Source of the DNA: Gammaproteobacteria bacterium
Lineage (GTDB): Bacteria; Pseudomonadota; Gammaproteobacteria; Pseudomonadales; Azotimanducaceae
Length of the DNA stretch: 64,000 nt
Assembly (NCBI GenBank): GCA_009841635.1
Contig: VXLJ01000009.1
Span: forward strand, 62,865 to 126,864
Direction of reading: 5' to 3'
Each line of letters opens with the position of its first letter. Position 1 is the stretch's first letter. A model generated the notes under the pieces. The model had not been told where the DNA came from. It saw nothing but the letters and a program-made list of their open reading frames with translations, and ran no database searches. Shown one piece after another: positions 17,405-25,200 of this stretch. The position numbers and the translations under genes were made by a program.

Positions 17405-18784
17405 ATGAGCGAGCGCAGCCGCTCAATTCTGATGGTCCTGGGACCTGTGATTGCGTTAATTGTCGCATTCATGTCCTATCAACTTGGGCTTGAACGCGAC
17501 GCGGCACTCACCGCTGGTGTAACGACGCTATGTTTGGTGTGGTGGATTAGCGAAACCATACCAATTCCTGTCACTTCGCTCGCCCCGCTCGCACTCTTCC
17601 CGATGTTAGGCGTGCTGCCGATGTCGGAAGTATCGACCGCTTACGGCAGTCCACTCGTGCTGTTGTTACTTGGCGGTTTCATCCTTTCGACCGCCGTGGA
17701 AAAGAGCGGCGCGCACCTACGCTTGGCGATGAACATGGTCAAGCTCTTTGGTGGCGGCAGTAGCCGTAGTTTGGTGTTCGGGTTCATGGTCGCCACCGCG
17801 GTTTTGTCGATGTGGATATCCAACACCGCAACCGCATTGATGATGCTGCCAGTCGCCATCGCAGTCATTCAGAAATCGCCGGATCCAGACTTGCCGCTGC
17901 CGTTGTTGCTCGCAATTGCCTATGGGGCGAGCATTGGTGGCATCGGCACCCCGATCGGTACGCCGCCAAATCTGGAATTTATTGCGGTCTATGAGATTAC
18001 GTTTGGCGAAACCATCTCATTTGGCGAATGGATGGCTTGGGGCTTGCCGGTCGTCATCGTGTTCTTGCCAATCGCCGGTTTGTGGCTAACACGCAACTTG
18101 AAATACAGCGGTAAGGTCGAAATTCCAGATCCCGGCGTTTGGACCACACACGAACGCCGCGTCATGATCGTCTTTATCTGCACCGCCATTGCGTGGGTGA
18201 CTCGCACCGGACCGTTTGGTGGCTGGTCCGGTTTATTTGATCTACCGTACACCAATGACGCAATGGTCGCTTTCATTGCGGTCATCATGATGTTTCTTAT
18301 TCCAAATGGAGATAAAGGTCGGTTGCTGACCTGGGATACCGCCATCAAAATTCCATGGGGCATGTTGTTGTTGTTCGGTGCTGGCATTAGCATCGCAAAA
18401 GCTTTTACGGCTTCTGGTCTGAGCGAAGTGTTGGGCGATAGTCTGACCCAAGTTGCGGCCTGGCCAGTGTTATTGATGATGGCGATGATTTGCTTAGGCG
18501 TTACGTTTTTGACTGAAGCGACGAGCAATACGGCAACGACCACGCTGCTTATGCCGATCCTCGCGGCAGCTGCGGTCGGCGCGGCGATTGATCCGTTGTT
18601 ATTAATGGTGCCAGCCGCAATGAGCGCAAGTTGCGCGTTTATGTTGCCGGTTGCAACCCCGCCCAATGTAATTGTTTTTTCGACCAATCAAGTCCCATTG
18701 ACGCGGATGATTCGAGAAGGCTTCTTTTTGAATTTGATGGGCGTCGCTTTGATTTCTACGATCTGCTTCTTCGCCGTTAACTGA
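17405..18784 (+). CDS. DASS (SLC13)-family anion:sodium symporter
   Basis: A 459-residue inner-membrane carrier with about 11-12 helices. Diagnostic features are TSLAPLALFPMLGVLPMSEVSTAYGSPLVLLLLGGF (first hairpin), the SNT motif in WISNTATALMMLP and the second ATSNTATTTLLMP, plus GASIGGIGTPIGTPPN and PVATPPNVIVF. The two SNT motifs bind sodium and carboxylate or sulfate in this family. Likely substrates are dicarboxylates or sulfate; the exact anion is not evident. Start codon ATG with AAGGGC upstream. Confidence 0.93.
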   Translation: MSERSRSILMVLGPVIALIVAFMSYQLGLERDAALTAGVTTLCLVWWISETIPIPVTSLAPLALFPMLGVLPMSEVSTAYGSPLVLLLLGGFILSTAVEKSGAHLRLAMNMVKLFGGGSSRSLVFGFMVATAVLSMWISNTATALMMLPVAIAVIQKSPDPDLPLPLLLAIAYGASIGGIGTPIGTPPNLEFIAVYEITFGETISFGEWMAWGLPVVIVFLPIAGLWLTRNLKYSGKVEIPDPGVWTTHERRVMIVFICTAIAWVTRTGPFGGWSGLFDLPYTNDAMVAFIAVIMMFLIPNGDKGRLLTWDTAIKIPWGMLLLFGAGISIAKAFTASGLSEVLGDSLTQVAAWPVLLMMAMICLGVTFLTEATSNTATTTLLMPILAAAAVGAAIDPLLLMVPAAMSASCAFMLPVATPPNVIVFSTNQVPLTRMIREGFFLNLMGVALISTICFFAVN

Positions 18785-18789
18785 ATACC

Positions 18790-19668
18790 GTGCAATTGAT
18801 TGTTGGGTCGCTCGTTGCGCTAAGCGTTGCCATCAATACGGTGCTTGTATGTATACCGTTGTACGTGCTCGGCTTGGTTCGTCTATTGGTACCTATTCCT
18901 TGGTTGCGAAGAAAACTAGCGTATCCGATGGACACGGTGATCGATGTTTGGGTAAGCGGTTTTCATTTGCTCATCCGATGCTTCAGGCTGGTGGAAATCA
19001 ACGTCGACTTCCCTCCGGGATTCGGCGATCGCAAGGTCTGGCAGGTCATCATGTGCAACCATCAAAGTTGGGTGGACATCGTAATCTTGCAGGCGAGTTT
19101 TCGCCACGTCGCACCAGTACTGAAGTTCTTCACCAAGAAGGAGCTGATCTGGGTTCCTTTCGTCGGCGTTGCGATGTGGTTTCTAGGGTTTCCTTACGTG
19201 TATCGACCCAAATCATCGGATCAGCACATGAGTGAATCACGGCGTGTGGTAAATGAAGCGGTTTTGCGACGTGAAAGCGCCCGTTTCCTCGACAAGCCTG
19301 TCGCCGTCATCAACTTTGTCGAAGGCACCAGGTTTACGCCAGCAAAACGCGATGCGCGAGGCTCAAATTTCAAGCATCTTCTCAATCCACGCCGTGGTGG
19401 TTTGCATCAGACCTTGGTCGCATTGGATGAAAAGGTGGACACGGTTCTAAATGCAACGATTCGGTACGATGGTGTGGTCCCAGATTTTTGGGACTTGCTC
19501 TGCGGTCGAACCAACTCTGTTCATCTCACGGTTGAAGAAATTCCCAAACCCTCGAATGACCACGATACGATGACGCTGTGGTTAAATGATTGCTGGCGAG
19601 CCAAGGACGCATTTCTATCGCACCAGAGCTCGCCTACTGCAAGTGCAAAAAGTCACAAGCCAGCATGA
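18790..19668 (+). CDS. 1-acylglycerol-3-phosphate O-acyltransferase-like (PlsC family)
   Basis: A 292-residue membrane acyltransferase. It starts at GTG (18790), 5 bases after the DASS stop codon. An N-terminal helix (about 8-36) is followed by the catalytic NHQSWVD motif (HX4D, His91-Asp96) and the substrate motif FVEGTRFT (residues 176-183). The VPFVGVAMWFLGFPYVYRP stretch is typical of the YihG-like branch (yihG is an additional acyltransferase of enterobacteria). Role: acylation of lysophosphatidic acid or a related lysophospholipid at the inner membrane. Confidence 0.88.
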   Translation: MQLIVGSLVALSVAINTVLVCIPLYVLGLVRLLVPIPWLRRKLAYPMDTVIDVWVSGFHLLIRCFRLVEINVDFPPGFGDRKVWQVIMCNHQSWVDIVILQASFRHVAPVLKFFTKKELIWVPFVGVAMWFLGFPYVYRPKSSDQHMSESRRVVNEAVLRRESARFLDKPVAVINFVEGTRFTPAKRDARGSNFKHLLNPRRGGLHQTLVALDEKVDTVLNATIRYDGVVPDFWDLLCGRTNSVHLTVEEIPKPSNDHDTMTLWLNDCWRAKDAFLSHQSSPTASAKSHKPA

Positions 19669-19687
19669 CCCCAAGGAACTTACTGCC

Positions 19688-20521
19688 GTGAAGATTGGAA
19701 TTTCCCTCCCGGTTCGTGAAATGCGGAATGACATGACCGCAATTCGCGATTTCGCTCAAGCCGCTGAAGAGCTTGGCTTAACGCATTTGCGTGTGCCCGA
19801 TCAAGTTTTTCGTAGAAACAGTGGTGAGTTGCATGAACCGATGATGCTGTTGAGCTACATCGCTGCGGTCACTTCAAACATTGAGTTAGTACCTTCGGTC
19901 ATCATTCTGCCTTCGCGTCAAACGGTTCTATTTGCCAAACAAGCTGCGGAATTGGACGTGCTTAGTGGTGGCCGCGTACGTTTGGGTATTGGCGTCGGTG
20001 GTAGTGCAGAGGAATATCAAGCGCTCGGTATGGACGTGCACAGCCGAGGTCGCCGGTGCACAGAACAGATGGTGCTGCTCAAAAAGCTCTGGTGTGGCGA
20101 GTCCGTCGGCGAAGCAGGGCGATTTGACGATATCCCAGCTGACGTCTTTCTTGATCCTCTTCCAGTACAGCGACCCATTCCGATGTGGATAGGCGGTGCA
20201 AGTGTGCCATCCGAACCTGTTAAGAAACGAATTGGCGAGCTAGCCGACGGGTGGTTCGTGTTGTGCAGTCCGGAGCAGTTCTCCAGCATTCAAGAAAGCA
20301 TCAATAGCTATGCAACGGCAGCCGGGCGGGACCACAGCATGATCGAAACCGAGGCAGGTGTTGCCGTGGTGGGTCCTCGGCAACATGAATGGCAGGAGCG
20401 CATTCAAGGCTGGGAAAAATTAGGCATTTCGCGAATCTGTTTGCGAACCCTAGGCGGCGGAATTGACGTGGCCGATCACATCCCAACCATGCAAAAAGCG
20501 GTCGCCAAACTGCCGACCTAA
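19688..20521 (+). CDS. LLM-class flavin/F420-type oxidoreductase
   Basis: A luciferase-like monooxygenase superfamily protein of about 277 residues. I place the start at the GTG at 19688 (MKIGISLPVREMRND), since the upstream part of the open frame overlaps the acyltransferase gene and does not look like the family. It has DFAQAAEELGLTHLRVPDQVF, LLSYIAAVTSNIELVPSVIILPSRQTVLFAKQAAELDVLSGGRVRLGIGVGG, and RPIPMWIGGASVPSEP. The TIM-barrel FMN- or F420-binding fold is clear, and the substrate is not known. It ends 5 bases from the end of the convergent coiled-coil gene, leaving no room for a normal terminator. Confidence 0.9.
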   Translation: MKIGISLPVREMRNDMTAIRDFAQAAEELGLTHLRVPDQVFRRNSGELHEPMMLLSYIAAVTSNIELVPSVIILPSRQTVLFAKQAAELDVLSGGRVRLGIGVGGSAEEYQALGMDVHSRGRRCTEQMVLLKKLWCGESVGEAGRFDDIPADVFLDPLPVQRPIPMWIGGASVPSEPVKKRIGELADGWFVLCSPEQFSSIQESINSYATAAGRDHSMIETEAGVAVVGPRQHEWQERIQGWEKLGISRICLRTLGGGIDVADHIPTMQKAVAKLPT

Positions 20522-20526
20522 TACCC

Positions 20527-21213
20527 CTAGTTGGTTTCCAGAACGTTCAGCCTGGTTTCTAAATTACTGACCCGGCGAGAAGCGTCCAACAGTCGCTGGT
20601 TGTTTTGCTGCCGCGTTAAGTCGATTGCCTTCAACGTTTGTGTGTTTTCGTTGACTTGAGTCCGCAACGAATCAGATAACTGAGCGTTTTGCTGTGTAAG
20701 CACGTTGATTTTGTCCGATAAATCGCGCTGTTGGGAGACGATGCTGGCCAACGTGGTGTTTAGATCCGTCTCGGTTTGCGTCATGCTGCGTTGCGTCGTC
20801 GTCATTTGCTCTTGAAGGGTGGTGATGTTGGCCTGATTCGTTTGAATCCAGGCTTTATTGCGTTTGTTGCTCACGTCCCACAGCTTGCGAATCTCGGACT
20901 CGTTGGTGGAAATGCTCTGGTCTGTGTCCTGCACCGTTGCTTCCATCGTCGATTCGGTATCGGTGAGCTGGTTTGATAGGCTCGTCACCTGATCATGCGC
21001 TTCAGTGAGCTGATCGCTCATAAGCATCACTGATTGTTGTTGTTGCCATACGAGCCAACCAAGTGCTACGAGTCCGACGACGAGAAAGAGCAACAAGAAC
21101 GTCATGATTAACACGGTCCGACCTGACGACGAGCGCTGCGTTCGTCGATAGGAACCATCAGGATCGGCGGTCGGCGATATACGACCGGGTACGAGTGCGT
21201 CGTCGTCGCTCAC
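20527..21213 (-). CDS. single-helix membrane protein with long coiled coil
   Basis: A 228-residue protein of unknown function. Residues 1-30 are polar and basic (RISPTADPDGSYRRTQRSSSGR), followed by a membrane helix at about 32-52 (VLIMTFLLLFLVVGLVALGWLVW). The remaining ~170 residues are Gln/Thr/Ser-rich with heptad-like spacing (DQLTEAHDQVTSLSNQLTD; TMTTTQRSMTQTETDLN; ISVLTQQNAQLSDSLRTQ) and end NLETRLNVLETN. Topology suggests a bitopic inner-membrane protein with a long periplasmic or cytosolic coiled coil. It resembles no domain I recognise; its Trp/Gln-rich bitopic form is reminiscent of envelope scaffolding proteins. Confidence 0.75.
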   Translation of the reverse strand: MSDDDALVPGRISPTADPDGSYRRTQRSSSGRTVLIMTFLLLFLVVGLVALGWLVWQQQQSVMLMSDQLTEAHDQVTSLSNQLTDTESTMEATVQDTDQSISTNESEIRKLWDVSNKRNKAWIQTNQANITTLQEQMTTTQRSMTQTETDLNTTLASIVSQQRDLSDKINVLTQQNAQLSDSLRTQVNENTQTLKAIDLTRQQNNQRLLDASRRVSNLETRLNVLETN

Positions 21214-21271
21214 GGCTATTTGTTATTGCAAGTGTCAGCGCGGAATTAAACGACCGCGCTTCGAACGGTGC

Positions 21272-21309
21272 AAAGAAAAGTCTGAAGAGGTCCCAAGTGA
21301 GACCTCTTC
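21272..21309 (-). terminator. terminator after the PuuD-like gene
   Basis: A perfect 9-bp stem, GAAGAGGTC / GACCTCTTC (21284-21292 and 21301-21309), with an 8-nt loop. On the minus strand it is followed by AGACTTTTCTTT, a recognisable T-rich tail. It lies 27 bases past the stop codon of the PuuD-like gene, so it is a plausible Rho-independent terminator for it. Confidence 0.75.
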
Positions 21310-21335
21310 GCTGAATTAAAGTGCGATTTATGCTG

Positions 21336-22001
21336 CTATAACCAAGCTAACACGGCCATGACGATCACCGAGAGCACGACGCTTGAACTGATGACGCCCT
21401 TTACTGTCGTGATTGGTCCAGTTTTGCCAAACAACGCATTGCCTTCGATGATGACCACGATGACTAACAAAACCCAGAATGCCAAATCAGGCGTATTCCA
21501 AGCCGCGCCAGCCATTCCGCCGTGTGCGCCGGAACCCATGAGGTAAAGCATCGGCAGGGAGAATAGTGTGTTCGTGCGCGACGCCAAGAGCGCTTTCGCT
21601 GCGGCATCTGCTTGCCCGGGATCTGCTTCGCCCCCACCCGCGACCGACTCATTAGAAGCGATCACGACTTTCTGATTTGGCCAAATGATCAACCAGACGT
21701 TCAGGAACATGATCGTTGCCATTAGTCCGCCGATGACCAAACCGCCACGAAGCGTGCCAGCCCCAAGAACGAAGTACAACAAGATCAAGCCTGTGAGGAA
21801 AGTCATGGCCGCCGCCCAACGGAAGTACCAAAGGGCATTTGGAACTAACTTCGTAAACAACTCAACTTTGGTTGAATCGGAAGCGCTTGCGGCAAAGCCA
21901 CCTTGAATAAAGTTGAAGTAATAGAGCAACCCAATCCAGGCAACGCCGAATACATAGTGTCCCCAGCGTGCTAAAAAACTGATAAATTCCATTAATTCCA
22001 T
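21336..22001 (-). CDS. PuuD-like membrane protein (urate hydroxylase N-terminal domain)
   Basis: A 221-residue integral membrane protein. It opens with MELMEFISFLARWGHYVFGVAWIGLLYYFNFIQG, which is diagnostic of the membrane part of the cytochrome-c-linked urate oxidase PuuD (DUF989 domain). About five to six hydrophobic segments follow: ALWYFRWAAAMTFLTGLILLYF, GLVIGGLMATIMFLNVWLIIWPNQK, TLFSLPMLYLMGSG, LAFWVLLVIVVIIEGNALFG, and a final SSSVVLSVIVMAVLAWL. PuuD proteins are around 400 residues and have a C-terminal cytochrome c domain that is missing here, so it may be a distinct standalone family member or use a separate cytochrome. Histidine residues of the first helix remain (RWGHYVFG). No uric-acid pathway gene lies beside it. 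Confidence 0.8.
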   Translation of the reverse strand: MELMEFISFLARWGHYVFGVAWIGLLYYFNFIQGGFAASASDSTKVELFTKLVPNALWYFRWAAAMTFLTGLILLYFVLGAGTLRGGLVIGGLMATIMFLNVWLIIWPNQKVVIASNESVAGGGEADPGQADAAAKALLASRTNTLFSLPMLYLMGSGAHGGMAGAAWNTPDLAFWVLLVIVVIIEGNALFGKTGPITTVKGVISSSVVLSVIVMAVLAWL

Positions 22002-22086
22002 GCGTTTCCCCCTTTAACCCTGGAATTGCCTAGTAGGTACCTGACCTCACGCTGCAAAATATGCCATAAAACACTGAATTTGCAAA

Positions 22087-22101
22087 CTAACAACTTGTTA
22101 G
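22087..22101. promoter_or_regulatory. palindrome in the PuuD / RND-ABC divergent gap
   Basis: CTAACAA-C-TTGTTAG is a perfect 15-bp palindrome in the 253-base divergent gap between the PuuD-like gene and the RND-ABC fusion gene. Its size and site, about 85 bases upstream of the PuuD-like start codon and 155 upstream of the fusion gene start, fit an operator for a dimeric repressor or activator. No regulator gene lies next to it. Confidence 0.4.
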
Positions 22102-22254
22102 CCTAATCGCTGACATGCTAGACGAACCATACAATATCGCTCACGCGCAGAAGGTCACATTCGTGGCAGCTAAAGGAGCGCTGCGTGTGTCTAATCCAAT
22201 CTAAGCTCAAAATCTCAATCTGCGCACCTGCAGGATTTCTCGGCGACTTCAATC

Positions 22255-25200
22255 GTGGTAATTAGCTCCTTCTCTAGTAACGCGCTGCTCAGTATTCCCA
22301 TTCGTCGCCCCATGGCAACGAGTATGTTCTTTCTCGCGTGTTTGATTCTTGGCTTGATTGCCGTGCAACGCATGCCGGTTGCGCTGTTTCCTTCGCTTGA
22401 AGGCGAAGTATTGACGGTCAATTTTTCGCGCCTAAACAGCAGTCCGGAATTGCTGGAACGCGAAATTCTGAACAAGCTCGAATCGCGCATTGGGTCAATT
22501 CCCGATATTCGGGAAACCACGGGGCAAATTCGAGGCTCGCAAGGCAGCTTGAATATCGAGTTTGCGCCTGATACGGATATCAAAATTCGCGAGTACGAAG
22601 TCCGCCGCATCGCCACGCGTCTGCAACGCGAACAACCTCGCAATACCACTTTCATAGGTGTTCAAACCCAAGGTACGAGCGCATTCGACACCTTTGTCAT
22701 GGACATTTCAGTGATCGGGTCGGCGAGGGATACCGACGTCCTATTTGATATCGCATCAGATTTGATCGCGCCCCGCTTTGCTGCGGTGCCAGGGGTGGCG
22801 CAAGCCACAGCCTCAGGCGGCGGTGGCCGGCAGGTCATTGTGGAAGTGGACCCGAACGCGGCTGCAATGATTGGCGTGAACACGAGCGACATCACCCAAG
22901 CGATCGAGCGTAGCACAGGCAAACTGCGCTATATGGGTAACGTCGACGACGCTAATGGTGCGACGCCCGTGCTTCTCGACGGCCGCTTACGAAATCTTCA
23001 AACGCTTGAAAACACCCAGATTACTAGTAATGCGCCCGTGAGAGTTTCCCACACGGCCGATGTTCATCTCGGTTATGCGGCTCACGAAAGCTTCTACCGA
23101 GTGAATGGCCAACGCGCCGTCGGCATCACGATTTATCAGGAAGCAAACGCGAACCTCGTTGAGTTGGGCAATACGCTGCGCGAACGCGTCGAGCAGGTTC
23201 GTGCCGAGCTTGAATCCATGGGTATCGACTTGGTCGTTATGCAAGATGCGTCGGAGCAAGTCGATGAACAGCTAACGCGGATTACGCAACTTGGCTTGAT
23301 TGGCTTGGCCGTTGCATTGCTTGCTTTGTTCGTGTTCTTGCGGCAATGGCGTGCGGTCCTCGTGGTAGGCGTATCCGTACCACTGAGCATCGTATTGGCG
23401 TTAGCGCTGCTGTATCTATTTGGCTACGGCATCAATCTACTCACACTGTTCGGTTTGGCAGTTTCGACCGGCTTGCTCGTCGACAACAGCGTGGTGGTTT
23501 ACGAAGCGATATTGCGCGGCGTTGAACGGCGCGTGCCGATCGCAGAGGCGGCTGAGAAAGGCTTGCGCCGCACCATTCGCGCCATTTCTGCCGCGAGTCT
23601 GACCACCGCTGTGGTGTTTCTGCCAATCATCCTCATCGACCTGGAAGACACGTTTATTCAAGAGTTTATGACGATTGTTGCGGTCTCCCTGCTGCTTCCG
23701 ATTGGCACGTCGTTGTTCGTGGCAATCGGCTTAGTTCCCTTGCTCGCTCACCGACTCGCTGGACCAGCTGCACAGCAACGAGCTGAACGCATGCGCGAAG
23801 TGCATAAACAACGTGGCGGCTTGGTCGCGCCTAATTTCCTGCGCGTCGTATTGACAGGCTTTTCAAAGTCGGCGTTGCGCTATCCGGCTTCCTGGCTGAC
23901 TGGTGTGGCGTTAGCCGTCATGCTAACGATCTTTTTTGCTTGGATTCCAGTCCTGGCGGGGGCAAACAACAACGAAGCGCAAAATCCTGACAGCGTTTCG
24001 ATGAATCTGATATTTGATCGAGGTGCGCGAAGTCTTGACGCATCCGTAGCGGTCGTTGCCAGAATTGAAGCTGAGTTGCTTGCACTCGAAGGGGTGAAGT
24101 CCGTCACGGCGAACGGCAATAAAGAAGGCGCGCAATTGGTCGTTCAGTTCGTCGATCTCGATGAGCGACCCAAGGAACTCACTGCGGGTTCGATTCGTAG
24201 TCGCGTGTGGGAACTGTCGCGGGAAATTCGTGGCGTTGACGTCATGAGCCCAGGCGGGCAGGAGTACGACGGCAAGAAACGCGACGCGAGAGCAAGATTC
24301 AATGACGCGCCGACCGCTCGGGTGGTGATTTCAGGTCCGGAATCAGAGACGCTTTCCCAGATTGCGGAAGATATCGAGAATCGCTTGGAGGGCGCCAGCA
24401 TGGTCGCGGGCGCTTGGGTCGCGATGCCGCGGGGTAACCCAGAACTATGGGTGAGCCCCAATGAAAGTATTTTGGACTCGCTCGGTTTACGCATCAGTGA
24501 TGTGCTCGGCAATCTAAACCTCGCCGGAACCGAGGGCGTTCGCTTAGCAACCGAATATGCGTTGCCTTCCGGGCGGGAAATTCCTATTGTCGTTGAAAGA
24601 ATCGGCATCCGTGACGAAAGCTCTGCGTTAGGCGAACTGCGCAAGATGCGCGTGAATACTTCGGCAGGCGCGATCAGCCTTGAATCCGTGGCGACTACGC
24701 GACGCATGCGCCCAGCAGGTGTCATTGTCCACAAGAACGGTCGCCGGGAGATGGCTGTCAATTACCGTTTGAGCCGCTCTGCGCCTGATTCTGGCGATGC
24801 TCTATTGGCGGTTCGCGATCAAATCAACGCGATGATTGCGACCGTGCCCCGACCTCCTGAGTACATCATTGAAACACCAGTGGAAAATGAGACGGTAAGC
24901 ACGATTTCGAAGATCTTGCTACCGGCGATTTTGTTCCTGTTCTTGGTGTTGGCCATGACATTTGAATCGCTTACGCTGCCGGTGTTGGTGCTGTTGGCGT
25001 TGCCATTGACCATGCTAGGCTCGGGATGGGTTTTATTCCTAACCGGAAAACCGCTTGAACCTGGCGTATTGGTTGGCATGTTGGCTTTGATCGGTTTGAC
25101 CGTGAATCCTGCCATCCTGCTTGTCGATCGCATGCAGCGCAAGACGCTAGACGCTGGATGGTCGCGTGGTGCTGCTGCACTTTCGGTGATGCGTGAACGC

